64,000 nucleotides of DNA from Algoriphagus halophilus (GTDB lineage Bacteria > Bacteroidota > Bacteroidia > Cytophagales > Cyclobacteriaceae). The DNA is taken from contig NZ_FSRC01000001.1 of the NCBI RefSeq assembly GCF_900129785.1, forward strand, positions 2,046,001 through 2,110,000. Direction: 5' to 3'. A model generated the notes under the pieces. It worked only from the letters and a program-made list of their open reading frames with translations. It was not told the origin of the DNA and ran no database searches. Positions 18,157 through 27,580 of the stretch are shown here, piece by piece (positions within the stretch are counted from its first letter, which is position 1; every line of letters begins with the position of its first letter). Made by a program: the position numbers and the translations under genes.

Positions 18157-19371
18157 ATGAATATTCACGAATATCAGGCTAAAGAAGTATTAAAAGGTTA
18201 TGGAGTTCGCATTCAGGAAGGTATTGTAGCCGACAGTCCAGAAGCAGCTCATGAAGCAGCAGTAAAGCTAAATGCTCAGACCGGAACTTCCTGGTATGTG
18301 ATCAAAGCTCAAATTCATGCCGGTGGCCGAGGCAAAGGCAAAATCCAGTCTACTGGATCAAACGGTGTGGTTCTTGCCAAAAAACTAGAAGATGTAGCTG
18401 AAAAAGCTAAAAATATTCTGGGCGGGACTTTGGTGACGCATCAGACAGGACCGGAGGGTAAATTAGTAAACAAAGTGCTAGTTGCTGAAGATGTCTACTA
18501 CCCAGGAGCATCCGAACCAAAAGAATATTATTTATCTATCTTATTGGATAGAGCAACTGGAAGCAATGTGATCATGGCTTCTACAGAAGGTGGAATGGAC
18601 ATCGAAGAGGTGGCTGAACATTCCCCTGAAAAAATCATCAAAGAATGGATCGACCCTAAGGTAGGTCTTCAAGGTTTCCAGGTTAGAAAAGTAGCTTTCA
18701 AACTGGGTTTAACCGGCAATGCGTTCAAGGAGATGGTAAAATTCATTGCTGCTCTTTACAAAGCTTACGAAGCCACTGATTCTTCTCAATTTGAAATCAA
18801 CCCCGTGTTGAAAACTTCTGATGACAAGATTTTGGCAGTAGATGCAAAAGTAAACTTGGATGACAACGCACTTTACAGACATAAAGATCTTGCTGAGCTA
18901 AGAGATTTATCTGAAGAAGATCCTTTGGAAGTTGAAGCTGGAAAATCCGGTTTGAACTATGTGAAATTGGATGGAAACGTGGGTTGTATGGTGAACGGTG
19001 CTGGTCTAGCCATGGCCACCATGGACATGATCAAGCTTTCAGGTGGTGAGCCTGCCAACTTCCTTGATGTAGGAGGAGGAGCCAATGCTACTACTGTTGA
19101 GGCTGGTTTCAGAATCATCCTTCAGGATCCTAATGTAAAAGCGATTTTGATCAACGTATTCGGTGGTATCGTAAGATGCGACAGAATTGCGAATGGTGTA
19201 GTGGAAGCCTATAAATCCATCGGTGATATCCGAGTTCCAATTATCGTAAGATTACAGGGAACCAACGCAGTCGAAGGTGCTAAAATCATTGACGAATCAG
19301 GATTGAAAGTTGCTTCTGCGATCACACTGAAAGAAGCTGCTGACAAAGTACAGGCAGTTTTGCAAGGATAA
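18157..19371 (+). CDS. sucC: Succinyl-CoA ligase (ADP-forming), beta subunit
   Basis: 404 residues, normal for SucC. N-terminal MNIHEYQAKEVLKGYGV begins the ATP-grasp domain, with KAQIHAGGRGKGK for nucleotide binding, FEINPVLKT and AVDAKVNLDDNA for metal binding. The C-terminal CoA-ligase domain has NFLDVGGGANA and NVFGGIVRCDRIANG. It forms succinate and ATP from succinyl-CoA with the alpha subunit in the TCA cycle. sucD is not adjacent; it must be elsewhere, as is common in this phylum. A tRNA gene begins 23 bases after the stop. Confidence 0.96.
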   Translation: MNIHEYQAKEVLKGYGVRIQEGIVADSPEAAHEAAVKLNAQTGTSWYVIKAQIHAGGRGKGKIQSTGSNGVVLAKKLEDVAEKAKNILGGTLVTHQTGPEGKLVNKVLVAEDVYYPGASEPKEYYLSILLDRATGSNVIMASTEGGMDIEEVAEHSPEKIIKEWIDPKVGLQGFQVRKVAFKLGLTGNAFKEMVKFIAALYKAYEATDSSQFEINPVLKTSDDKILAVDAKVNLDDNALYRHKDLAELRDLSEEDPLEVEAGKSGLNYVKLDGNVGCMVNGAGLAMATMDMIKLSGGEPANFLDVGGGANATTVEAGFRIILQDPNVKAILINVFGGIVRCDRIANGVVEAYKSIGDIRVPIIVRLQGTNAVEGAKIIDESGLKVASAITLKEAADKVQAVLQG

Positions 19372-19394
19372 TACATTACTGAAAATAATTTCAG

Positions 19395-19471
19395 GCACGC
19401 GTAGTTCAACTGGATAGAATATCGGATTTCGGCTCCGAGGGTTGAGGGTTCGAATCCTTCCGCGTGTACCA
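19395..19471 (+). tRNA. tRNA-Arg (anticodon TCG)
   Basis: A complete cloverleaf can be folded. The acceptor stem GCACGCG (19395-19401) pairs with CGCGTGT (one G-T pair), the D stem GTTC/GAAT, the anticodon stem TCGGA/TCCGA with loop TTTCGGC giving anticodon TCG (19429-19431), and the T arm GAGGG-TTCGAAT-CCTTC. The CCA end is encoded (19469-19471). It sits just upstream of the accessory region, and tRNA 3' ends are common integration sites. Confidence 0.93.
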
Positions 19472-19506
19472 GAACCCCGGGTGAAAACTCGGGGTTTCTT
19501 TTTTGA
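19472..19506 (+). terminator. Intrinsic terminator after tRNA-Arg
   Basis: AACCCCG pairs with CGGGGTT around the intervening gtgaaaactc region, followed by TTTCTTTTTT. It ends the sucC-tRNA stretch. Confidence 0.85.
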
Positions 19507-19723
19507 CTGGTAAAAAATGAGGTGAATTCAAAAAAACAGTGCTCTATTAGCAATTAGTTCGATGACCTTCTGCGCTTAAAACTAATTCCAATCACCAGGC
19601 ATCTATAAAATTCAAGTTTAGAGCTTCTACCTTACCATCATGGTTTCAGGTTTGCGTTCGGGCATATTTGGGAGCACAATACTCCATGTATTCTTGCCAC
19701 TCTAGCAGATGCAAAACAAGTTG

Positions 19724-20128
19724 TTATTTATATTTATTCTTGACATCACTAATTAGTTCCAGTGCTATGGGAATGTCAGCGGGTGCGAGGTTCCAATTAT
19801 TTAAATCCTCTACACTTACCCATTCAAAAGAATCGTGATCTGTTAACTCAAAAATAGCATCAAGGAAATTGCATTTATAAGCAATAAGCTCAATTTTAAA
19901 TTTTCCGTAGTTATGAAAATTTGTTTTAAAGTAATCCTTTACTTCAACCTTCATCCCGATTTCCTCCATGAGTTCGCGAGAAAGAGATGCTTCATTACTT
20001 TCTCCCTCTTCTATTTTGCCTCCAGGAAATTCCCAGTATCCTCCTAATGATTTCTCTGGTTTCCTTCGGCATATAAAAACTTTATCATCATTGAAGATAA
20101 TTCCACAAACAACTTTAATTGTTTTCAT
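19724..20128 (-). CDS. NUDIX hydrolase, MutT/CTP pyrophosphohydrolase-like
   Basis: 134 residues with a perfect Nudix box: Gly37-x5-Glu43-x7-Arg51-Glu52-x2-Glu55-Glu56-x-Gly58. The N-terminal KVVCGIIFNDDKVFICRR and GGYWEFPGGK segments match the 8-oxo-dGTP/(d)NTP pyrophosphohydrolase group. It hydrolyses a nucleoside diphosphate-X compound, probably a damaged or modified nucleotide. Its start overlaps the upstream DUF3883 gene by 14 bases, so the two are one operon, directly beyond the tRNA-Arg terminator. The pairing with a nuclease-like protein suggests a role in nucleotide or phage defence rather than pure housekeeping. Confidence 0.88.
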   Translation of the reverse strand: MKTIKVVCGIIFNDDKVFICRRKPEKSLGGYWEFPGGKIEEGESNEASLSRELMEEIGMKVEVKDYFKTNFHNYGKFKIELIAYKCNFLDAIFELTDHDSFEWVSVEDLNNWNLAPADIPIALELISDVKNKYK

Positions 20129-21125
20129 TAAAATATGCTTTAAAACTTGTTGGTTCTAAGCTAAAATATTTTGAAATAGGTCCATTTAACTCATAATATT
20201 CGGCACTATTATTATTTTCATTGTAGTTAAATAACCTGTAGATATAATAATTGTCTGGGTTTTCATTCGCGACTAATACTTCATTTATAGAAATATCAAA
20301 TGGTGTATTAATTCCCCCTATTGTTGTTTTAACCTCTATGAAAATTGGGTCTCCATTGCAATCATAGGACAGAATATCATACCCATCTCCGTCACCTTTT
20401 ATTGATTTGTGTTCAACTTCCTTATTTATTCCAAGAGATTTTAATTTTTCCTTTTCTTTTTCTAAAACTAATAACTCACCTTTCATCCCAATTTTCAAAG
20501 ATCGCTCAGCTTTTTTTAAGTAATCCGTTTTGGTAACCTTTTTCGTTTTTACTGTTTTCTCAAGAGGTTTTCGAGAAATAGGTTTTATAGCACTCTTTAC
20601 TAGCGAGTTATTCTGGGTAAAAATTATGGGCTCTGTATATGGATCGGCGTCCAATTCAAAATCAGTTAATTTTAATCCCATAGAATTAAACACATCTTCT
20701 CTAATTTCCCAATCTGTAATTTGCCATTGAAACTGAACAGGTTTTTCAGTAGTAGGATTATGGGATTCATAGGCAAGTTTTCCCAAATAAGTATATTTTG
20801 AAGATTTATTTGTACGTAATAACAAATAGACATTATGTTTTAGATAGTCATGTGAAATTAGCTTAATTATTTGTGCAGAATTCAAAGACTGATTCGGTTG
20901 ACTTTGCCAAGTCAATATTCCATCTTCAGTTATTCCTTCTTTAAAGGTGTGATGAGCGATAGTAGTACCGAAGGTTACAAAAAAAACAAAGTCAGATTCA
21001 GTATTGGGTACTGAAACAATTCCACGAAGACCCCATTTACCGGAACCAGGTGTAAAGTTTGATCCAGGTGAAAAGATATTATGGATATCCTCTCTACTAT
21101 AACTTCTGTATCTAATTAATTTCAT
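20115..21125 (-). CDS. DUF3427-like / DUF3883 protein, PD-(D/E)xK nuclease-like
   Basis: 336 residues in two parts. Residues ~5-140 (YSREDIHNIF, WGLRGIVSVP, LTWQSQPNQS, YLLLRTNKSSKYTYLGK) resemble the DUF3427 domain otherwise seen at the end of helicases. Residues ~205-330 form a DUF3883 domain with Glu217, GYD (Asp250) and IEVKT (Glu264-x-Lys266), the spacing of a PD-(D/E)xK nuclease core. A basic linker (residues 180-205) joins them. The first part could be a DNA or modified-base reader and the second a nuclease; both are inferred. It shares an operon with the NUDIX gene at the tRNA-Arg-proximal end of the accessory region, so a defence or restriction role is plausible. Confidence 0.7.
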   Translation of the reverse strand: MKLIRYRSYSREDIHNIFSPGSNFTPGSGKWGLRGIVSVPNTESDFVFFVTFGTTIAHHTFKEGITEDGILTWQSQPNQSLNSAQIIKLISHDYLKHNVYLLLRTNKSSKYTYLGKLAYESHNPTTEKPVQFQWQITDWEIREDVFNSMGLKLTDFELDADPYTEPIIFTQNNSLVKSAIKPISRKPLEKTVKTKKVTKTDYLKKAERSLKIGMKGELLVLEKEKEKLKSLGINKEVEHKSIKGDGDGYDILSYDCNGDPIFIEVKTTIGGINTPFDISINEVLVANENPDNYYIYRLFNYNENNNSAEYYELNGPISKYFSLEPTSFKAYFNENN

Positions 21126-21326
21126 TCATATCTAAATTAAATAATGAGTTTATTATTACGGTTAATGGTTGTGCAATTGTCCTTGCCCTGTTAAGATTAA
21201 AATCAATGACCGCCATGAATGATTTTGGCAATCTTCTACGTCATTGTCAACTATGGCGGAACGATGTTTTTAAATCCAAGCTAGAATTCATTTGATCGGA
21301 TCCACGGCAATGGCAATGGAATTGTG

Positions 21327-21650
21327 TTAACAGCCACCCTTCTTTGTCTTTAGTAAAGGATGACTTGAAACATAGTGTCGGACTAAAGTCTCGATTGTCA
21401 AACTTGCCACATATATCAAGGCTGTCCAGAATGCAATATTCACCATAAGCCAAATTAATGAGTCAACAATTAACTTGTCCCAGCCAATCGGCCAAGTCAA
21501 CATGATAATCATTAATTCCTTGTACCAGTTTGTCGAACCCCATGTCACAAGAAAGATAGAGCCAAACGTACATGCAACTGTATAGACAATAAAAAAAGCG
21601 GTCGTCAGTCGGATAGAAATTTTATGTCTTATCGTCATTTGTTTATTCGT
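21327..21650 (-). CDS. Small membrane protein of unknown function
   Basis: 107 residues from MTIRHK; upstream in-frame ATGs (up to 21824) give N-termini without protein-like character, though MNEIIN at 21734 remains possible. Two transmembrane segments are visible (FFIVYTVACTFGSIFLVTW and LIWLMVNIAFWTALIYVASL). The tail is basic. I do not recognise it. It lies alone in the accessory stretch between the NUDIX pair and a CPBP protease. Confidence 0.4.
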   Translation of the reverse strand, partial: TNKQMTIRHKISIRLTTAFFIVYTVACTFGSIFLVTWGSTNWYKELMIIMLTWPIGWDKLIVDSLIWLMVNIAFWTALIYVASLTIETLVRHYVSSHPLLKTKKGGC

Positions 21651-22005
21651 CACTCGAGTGGTATCAGCTAACCTATCCGCATTGTTCACTGGGGTACTAG
21701 GTATTATAAAAACTAAATTAATAATTTCATTCATCCTATCTAATCGGCTTTGAATATTTTTATTAGATAGGGAAAGCCTATGAATATAAATCTCTGGGGT
21801 CTTAAAACTCTCGTGACAAAACAACTATTTTGAGCACTTTCTGAAATCTTTTATTTACTGATTGTATTCCAGCCAATACACCAATGATAAAACGCTTTAT
21901 GCGAAATCCAACCATTCGGAATTCCCTCTAAAATTTCATTTCAATTTATAGGAAAAAGCCAATGATGGTATTTGATGGATTGCTCTTCAAACTTATTGAA
22001 TATGT

Positions 22006-22725
22006 TCAATGATAATACATCCAATAAACCATTAGAATCGCTGCCATATTGTAAAATCCATGAGCTACCATGGAAGCAGTCAAGCGTTTGGTGTAGATAA
22101 AAAGAAATGTGTAACCGACTGTCGGGATTAGAATATCCATCCAATCCAAAGCAGTAACTGGCATATGGCCTAGGGAAAAAATCAATATGGAAAGTACTGA
22201 AGACACCCATAGTCCTACTTTTGGTTTCTCAAAAACCTCTTTTAGCACGTTGATAAAAAATCCTCTATTAAAAAGTTCCTCGGTAATTCCTCCTCCAATT
22301 ACCCCCAGGGCAATAAAAGAAAGAGTCCCGCTCACACTTCCATCAAACAATTCCAACATTCCTTTGATATCCGGTCTATTGATTCCTCCCGTACCTGGAA
22401 TAATCAATACAAACTGCAGTATCGTCCATAGTACTCCAAACAAGAGTCCCAACCCCATATCCTTTCGAAGATGTATGAACTCAAGACCAATATCCTTCCA
22501 ACTTTTTTTCAGGAGTTTGAGTGATAAATAAAGTAATCCTAAAATGGATACGAACTGAAACAAAGCAATAAAAAATAAATTGACTCCAATCTTTCCCCCA
22601 TTGATTTTGCTAATTCCAAAGAATAAATCAGGGATAATAAATAATAAATACCCGAGAATGAGGGTGCCAATAAATACAAGAATCGTCTTCCATTTACTGA
22701 CAATCCTATGATTGGTTAGTATCAT
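22006..22725 (-). CDS. CPBP family intramembrane metalloprotease
   Basis: 239 residues and seven or eight hydrophobic helices. The CPBP (Abi/Rce1-like) motifs are present: GGGITEELFNRGFF with E-E-x3-R, ILIFSLGHM with the second-site His, and MVAHGFYNMAAI with the third. It is a glutamate-type intramembrane endopeptidase. Members process prenylated proteins, bacteriocin-related peptides or are of unknown use; substrate here is unknown. Preceded and followed by noncoding stretches, so probably monocistronic. About 350 bases between it and the small membrane protein hold nothing clear. Confidence 0.88.
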   Translation of the reverse strand: MILTNHRIVSKWKTILVFIGTLILGYLLFIIPDLFFGISKINGGKIGVNLFFIALFQFVSILGLLYLSLKLLKKSWKDIGLEFIHLRKDMGLGLLFGVLWTILQFVLIIPGTGGINRPDIKGMLELFDGSVSGTLSFIALGVIGGGITEELFNRGFFINVLKEVFEKPKVGLWVSSVLSILIFSLGHMPVTALDWMDILIPTVGYTFLFIYTKRLTASMVAHGFYNMAAILMVYWMYYH

Positions 22726-23078
22726 TTCAATTTATTTAAAATCATAAATCCTGGACAATTGAATATTCTAATCCTAAAAATATTGACCCATACACCTCAT
22801 AAATAATGGAATCTTTCCAATATGGCCAAAAACAGGTTTAGATCTCTATTGGAACTATAGCTTGTATTTGATAATCGCAAGGTTATGGACTGAAAAAGAA
22901 GAAGTAAAGAACAAGGCGAGTGGACAAACTTTCACACGAGCCCTTCCTGTTGTCCATTCTTGACTTCATCCTATCAGTCCAAAAAGTAAGCAATAATCAA
23001 AAACAGCTTAAACAAAATGAAATACCTGAAAAGGAACTTTGAATTAGTTGTGGGAACTTGAAGTGAAAACTGGCGCCA
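22726..23078. other. Noncoding stretch, nothing assigned
   Basis: About 350 bases of AT-rich DNA between the CPBP gene start and the NTR-like gene end. I see no convincing gene, RNA or repeat. Confidence 0.5.
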
Positions 23079-23522
23079 TCACTTCATTTTTTCAATCCTT
23101 CTTAAAAATTCTTTATCGGTCACCATGGTGGTAGGTACACAAATATTGGTTTGGATTTGTTCGTATTGGTCAACATATCCAAACACAACATATTCACTGT
23201 CCTTTTGAAAGAATACATCGCAAAGTGACCCAATGGAATTAATATCTAGTTGAGGTTTTGAGTATTTCTTTCCCTTAAACACTTTGTTTATCTCTATTGT
23301 CGGATGATACCCCCCTTTGTCAGTGTAAAGTGAGTCCATTTTAAAATATATGGTATCCCGATAACCATACTTTTGGCTGTCGTTTATGGATTTCACTTTT
23401 CCATAAAAAACAATGTCAGCTTTTTTAAAATGTTCTTCAAGTGATATAACAGGAATACACTCACAAGCAAACACATCTAATGCCCATAATGTTAGTCCAC
23501 ATAAAATCAGTAGTCGTCTCAT
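23079..23522 (-). CDS. Secreted Cys-rich protein, TIMP/NTR-like
   Basis: 147 residues from MRRLLILCGLTLWALDVFA, a signal peptide. The mature protein begins CECIPVISLEEHFKKADIVFYGKVKSI, which resembles the N-terminal Cys-x-Cys and first strands of NTR/tissue-inhibitor-like domains found in bacterial secreted proteins. Two further Cys (SLCDVFF and NICVPTT) could form disulfides. A 54-base extension upstream in frame (ATG at 23576) is less likely because it hides the signal. Function unknown; such domains bind proteins or lipids. Confidence 0.55.
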   Translation of the reverse strand: MRRLLILCGLTLWALDVFACECIPVISLEEHFKKADIVFYGKVKSINDSQKYGYRDTIYFKMDSLYTDKGGYHPTIEINKVFKGKKYSKPQLDINSIGSLCDVFFQKDSEYVVFGYVDQYEQIQTNICVPTTMVTDKEFLRRIEKMK

Positions 23523-23922
23523 ACTATTTCTGGTTACGCTTACTACATGCCCAAAGGGGTGTTTGAAATAAGTCAATGTCTCCTATAGCTAACCTGTTAG
23601 GATTGCTACCATTGTTTTTCTAATTTGTACTAAGATATCCGTTTAAAACTCAATCTTCAAATATATAGGCTTTACATCCGAATTATAAGAATATAGGCTT
23701 GGGGCTTAATGTATGAGTCGGGTTCATGAAAAATTGAAATGATCTATGTGAAGCGTGACGAACCACACGGTTTTGGCTAAAGAAAGGGCAAAAATTAGAG
23801 TCCAGGTTTTTTCGGCCAACCGAGAATTGGTATAAGAAAGGAAGTTAAAAAATTACCGAGATCAGTCGCCTGTTTTTTGTGCCGGTGTTAGCCATAGTTG
23901 ATCAAGTTCAATCATGTTCCTC
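23523..23922. other. Noncoding stretch at the edge of the conjugative element
   Basis: About 400 bases without a gene. It includes a segment with CGGCCAACCGAG and ACCGAGATC repeats near 23810-23870, close to where the mobilisation genes end. It may contain a remnant boundary, but no clear attachment repeat is visible. Confidence 0.35.
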
Positions 23923-25908
23923 CTACTTTTTTATGATCAAATGCTTTAATGCTGGATTTTTCAACAATCTCTCCATTTCAGCATGCATGATATCCTGAAC
24001 TTCCTCTTTGATCTGAATGTAATTTTTCTGAACCACCGCTGCATCAATCTTACGGATTTGGGGAATAGGCCTAAACTTTTCTTCCTCTTTTTTGATTCTC
24101 TCATGATCGTTGATGATTTGGGCATGAAAGGCTTTTAAATCCATTTTACAATCCGGATCATCCGCCACTGTCCCTACAAAATCTCCGGAAGAAAGGGAAG
24201 AAATCGTGGAGGGAGGTACTGCAAAATCCAACTGTTTGGATTTACTGACCGAGGTATCCGAGCTATTGATGGACAGACTCTTTCGGTCCTGTAGAATCTT
24301 ACCAATGCGTTCTGATAATTGTTTGGCGGAATCGCTGGTCACCTGACCTGCCACCACATTTCCCACAATCCCCATAATTACCTCTGCCATTTCCCTTCCG
24401 TATTCCTTTCTCAATTGACTCAAGTCCTGAACCCCCAGCGTGGTGGCGACCTGATTGCTTCTTGCAGTTGCGATCAAATTATCAATGCCATGGAGATAAA
24501 TGGTAGGAAACTCATCGAAAATCAGACTGGTTTTGAGCTTCCCTTTCTGGTTGACCAGTTTCACCAAGCGATTCACATATAGAGATAGTACCGCTCCATA
24601 AATCTGGATCTTTTGGGGATTGTTGCCCATGCAAACCAGTTTAGGAGCATCCGGGTTATTGATATCGAGCGTAAAGTCATTCCCGGAAAGCACATAATAC
24701 AGCTGGGCGGAAGATAGTTTTGCCATGGAAATTTTTGCCGAGGCAATTTGACCTTCCAGCTGTTCCATGACATCATTCAAATAGGCATTTACAAAAGGGT
24801 TGATCAGCACCTCTATATCTTTTTCTGTTCGCAAAACAGAAAACAACCGGTCGTAATCCAGCTGCATCAATTCAATCACATGGGGCAAGGTACAATAAGC
24901 TCCGTCCTTGTATTTTCTCAAATACCAAATGATGGCGGTCAAAAAATTGATCGGGGACTCCACAAAAAAGTCCCCTTGGCGTTTGATCCATTCCCGGTTC
25001 AATCCCATCAGGATAGTTCGGGCAGATTCGGCGGCATCGGTGATATCCAGCATGGTTTCCGGTGCCAGAGGATTGCATCGATGGGTCCGGTGAAGATCAT
25101 CAAAATTGATTACATAAAAGGAAGGTTGAACCTTATAACGTTCTTTGTTCCTTAACCAGGTATTATAGACAATCGTAGATAAATCATCGAACTTGAAGTC
25201 ATAGACGAACATGGAAAAACCCTTATTGATATGTTGGGTGATCACATGTCTGATCACGAAATAACTTTTCCCTGAACCGGGTATCCCCAACACCAAAAGA
25301 CCTCGAAAGGGATTCACGATATTAATCCAAGCAGATCGTATCTTCCCTTTCAGTTGATAAATAGTGGGAAGATTGACTGAAAACTCATTTTCGAGGCATC
25401 GTTCTTCTTGGGGGAAAGTCTCATTTTCCCTGTTAAAAACATCCGAACTCAGCTTTTCCAGGATTATTTTGGAGAGTTGGGTGCCTCCTGACAAAATCGT
25501 AAAAAAACCCAGGGAGGTAAGGATTAGGTATACAATACAAATCCATTGCTGGGCTACTTGAAAATAGATTAAATAATAACTCCCAAAATAAATTACAGCT
25601 CCAATCCCTATCAAGGTCCAAGCAGTTTTCAAGGTTGATTTCTCGCTTTTTTTCCCTTTGATACCCAGTAGGGATATGGCCAAAAATGCCAAAGCAAGGA
25701 ACTTTGAAAAATGAAAGTTCTGGTAGAGCCCCGTCTTCCACACCATGAATAGGATCCGATCGGTTATCAAGGATTCCAACCCCCATTCCTGAAAAGTCGC
25801 ATAAAAAAAATAGTACCAGTGCAGACCCAATAATCCAATCCCCATCATTCTGGTCATGTCCAGGATTTTACGTAGGCCCTGGTCATTCTCCCCGGTTCGC
25901 ATCGCCAT
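23923..25908 (-). CDS. Conjugative coupling protein, VirD4/TraG (MobC) family
   Basis: 661 residues. Three or four N-terminal transmembrane helices (about residues 20-140), then the Walker A motif GIPGSGKS at 208-215. A Walker B region is in TSLIFDEFPTIYLHG, and ATARSNQVATTLGVQDLSQLRKEYG resembles the VirD4/TraD motif. It links the relaxosome to the secretion channel and pumps DNA across the inner membrane. It is the last gene of the minus-strand mob operon, 11 bases after the relaxase gene. The tra genes lie about 20 kb away on the other strand. Confidence 0.9.
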   Translation of the reverse strand: MAMRTGENDQGLRKILDMTRMMGIGLLGLHWYYFFYATFQEWGLESLITDRILFMVWKTGLYQNFHFSKFLALAFLAISLLGIKGKKSEKSTLKTAWTLIGIGAVIYFGSYYLIYFQVAQQWICIVYLILTSLGFFTILSGGTQLSKIILEKLSSDVFNRENETFPQEERCLENEFSVNLPTIYQLKGKIRSAWINIVNPFRGLLVLGIPGSGKSYFVIRHVITQHINKGFSMFVYDFKFDDLSTIVYNTWLRNKERYKVQPSFYVINFDDLHRTHRCNPLAPETMLDITDAAESARTILMGLNREWIKRQGDFFVESPINFLTAIIWYLRKYKDGAYCTLPHVIELMQLDYDRLFSVLRTEKDIEVLINPFVNAYLNDVMEQLEGQIASAKISMAKLSSAQLYYVLSGNDFTLDINNPDAPKLVCMGNNPQKIQIYGAVLSLYVNRLVKLVNQKGKLKTSLIFDEFPTIYLHGIDNLIATARSNQVATTLGVQDLSQLRKEYGREMAEVIMGIVGNVVAGQVTSDSAKQLSERIGKILQDRKSLSINSSDTSVSKSKQLDFAVPPSTISSLSSGDFVGTVADDPDCKMDLKAFHAQIINDHERIKKEEEKFRPIPQIRKIDAAVVQKNYIQIKEEVQDIMHAEMERLLKNPALKHLIIKK

Positions 25909-25919
25909 CCCTTTTAAGT

Positions 25920-27203
25920 TTAGTGACTGGAGAGTTTCTTTTTCTTCTTCCTTATTCTACGATTCCATTCTCTGGGAACACTGGAAAAGTCCTCCTGTGG
26001 TTCGGCAACTTCCCTGAGGAGGTTCTTTCTGGAAAAATCACTCAGATCATAACACTTCAATGGTTGTTGACCTTTGTCCACCCTTGGATTGAAGGCGATC
26101 TCCTCTTTAAATGTCAGGAAATTATCCTCTACCGCATTGGATGCGTTTTGTTGATTTCCAAGTCGCTTCAAGATTCCTTGGACACTGTAAGGCATTCCCA
26201 AATCCAATCCGCGAAAGACCGTCTGATTTCGATGGTCGACATAGGTCAAATCCACCTTCTGCCCTTGGAGACTTCCGCTTTTCAGAAGGACGATCCCTTG
26301 CTTTTCCAGCTGATTGGACAACTGTTCCATGGTTTTCGGAGCATACCTAAATACCGTCAGATCTATCACAGCACGAACTGCCCCCTCATACTTTTTACGG
26401 AGGATTCTATTTTCGGCAAATCTCGCTTCAACCGCATTCAAAGTAGCCTTACAATCAAATGCGCTGGACTTGATGGGGACTCCTATCTTTTTTCCCTTCT
26501 CATCCAACACCCGATAGAGCAGCCCTCGAGCTCGATAAGTTGGAGAATTCCTACTTCCCCTATCTGCCAAAATATTGTAGCTTTTCAAGACTGCATTCAA
26601 TTCTACAAGTGAGGTAAACCTGTAATTATTCAGTACATAATGAAGCACTGTTCCAATGGCACGTTTGGTCTCAGATTTGCCATACTCCACTCTAAAAACC
26701 CGGTCTTGATCCACTGCATGGATGGAGTTTTCCCGCATTCCCGCGGGCACCAATCCAAATTGTTTTTCAATGGCCCTACACGTAGCAAAGGATTTAAATA
26801 CTCCTATTTTAAGACTGAACAACCGTTTGCCATCCAATCGGATGTTGGTGGTTACCAAATGGATATGAGGGTGACCCGCGTCGGTGTGTCGATAGATCAG
26901 GTAGGGTTGATTTTCCAACCCTATCCCTTTCATATACTCCGAAGACAACCGGACCAACTGTTCTTTGTTAAGCTGATCCTCCTGGCTGAAATTCAGGGAA
27001 ATATGAACCGAATTACGTTTTGCCTTAGTATTTAACCGGGTAAGTTTCTGGAGGTACTTGATTCGAATCTCTGGGGATATCTCTCCTAGGCCTTTTGGAT
27101 AATTGCAGGCAGCCAGCAACTGGGCATTTTCCTTCTTGATTTTTTCTTCATTGTATAGGAAAATCTTTCTTACCGAAGAGCCCATTTTTATGATTGCAAC
27201 CAT
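25920..27203 (-). CDS. Relaxase/mobilisation nuclease (MobB-type)
   Basis: 427 residues. N-terminal MVAIIKMGSSVRKIFLYNEEKI is typical of Bacteroidetes MobP-type relaxases, and the metal-binding motif His111-Pro-His113-Ile-His115 (HTDAGHPHIHLVTTN) is intact. The N-terminal half would nick the origin of transfer and attach to the 5' end; the rest (residues 200-427) is basic and helical. It overlaps the upstream RHH gene by 16 bases. An ATG at 27185 could remove the overlap but would cut a conserved strand, so 27203 is preferred. Confidence 0.88.
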   Translation of the reverse strand: MVAIIKMGSSVRKIFLYNEEKIKKENAQLLAACNYPKGLGEISPEIRIKYLQKLTRLNTKAKRNSVHISLNFSQEDQLNKEQLVRLSSEYMKGIGLENQPYLIYRHTDAGHPHIHLVTTNIRLDGKRLFSLKIGVFKSFATCRAIEKQFGLVPAGMRENSIHAVDQDRVFRVEYGKSETKRAIGTVLHYVLNNYRFTSLVELNAVLKSYNILADRGSRNSPTYRARGLLYRVLDEKGKKIGVPIKSSAFDCKATLNAVEARFAENRILRKKYEGAVRAVIDLTVFRYAPKTMEQLSNQLEKQGIVLLKSGSLQGQKVDLTYVDHRNQTVFRGLDLGMPYSVQGILKRLGNQQNASNAVEDNFLTFKEEIAFNPRVDKGQQPLKCYDLSDFSRKNLLREVAEPQEDFSSVPREWNRRIRKKKKKLSSH

Positions 27204-27580
27204 TTCGTTACCGTTTGATCCAGTACCCGATTGAGTCTTGTCAGAGAATCCTCAACTTGATGTACAAGCTGTTGATGTTGGGTAGTATCGAAATCCAACT
27301 TGTTTACCCCAGAAACCTCCGTAGTGCTGCTTTGCTGTCTGTAAGCGCTCAAATATTCGAGAAGTTCTTCTTTCAATGGAACCAATTCCTTCAAAAGATC
27401 TTCCATTCCCGTATCCCGGACTCCTGCAAATACGGGTTTTTTGAATAACCTATACCTGACAAATTCACTGAAATTAGAATGGATGGATTGATGAAACTTC
27501 TCCTTAATCTGGTTCATTTCCCGATCATTCATTCGGAATTCACACCGATTGTTCCGAAAGTCTTTTTTATGTTTTGCCAT
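27188..27580 (-). CDS. Ribbon-helix-helix mobilisation accessory protein (MobA/MobC-like)
   Basis: 130 residues. The N-terminal part has RCEFRMNDREMNQIKEKF and SNFSEFVRYRLF, the beta-strand plus helix-turn-helix layout of plasmid relaxosome accessory proteins. The C-terminal half is a coiled-coil rich in Gln and Leu. It would bind the origin of transfer and help the relaxase encoded immediately downstream. First gene of the mob operon; the origin of transfer is therefore expected in the 27581-27850 interval. Confidence 0.8.
   Translation of the reverse strand: MAKHKKDFRNNRCEFRMNDREMNQIKEKFHQSIHSNFSEFVRYRLFKKPVFAGVRDTGMEDLLKELVPLKEELLEYLSAYRQQSSTTEVSGVNKLDFDTTQHQQLVHQVEDSLTRLNRVLDQTVTKWLQS

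Noticed and set aside
19450..19471. Second copy of the tRNA-Arg 3' end as an attachment repeat
   Set aside because: I looked near 23.9 kb and 56.3-57 kb and did not see a match, so no att pair is claimed.
19209..19553. Minus-strand frame of 114 codons across sucC end and tRNA-Arg
   Set aside because: It overlaps the real sucC 3' end and the tRNA gene and has no recognisable domain.
25923..26612. Long plus-strand frame of 229 codons
   Set aside because: It is antisense to the relaxase gene, whose His-x-His-x-His motif and operon position are clear. The plus-strand product shows no domain.
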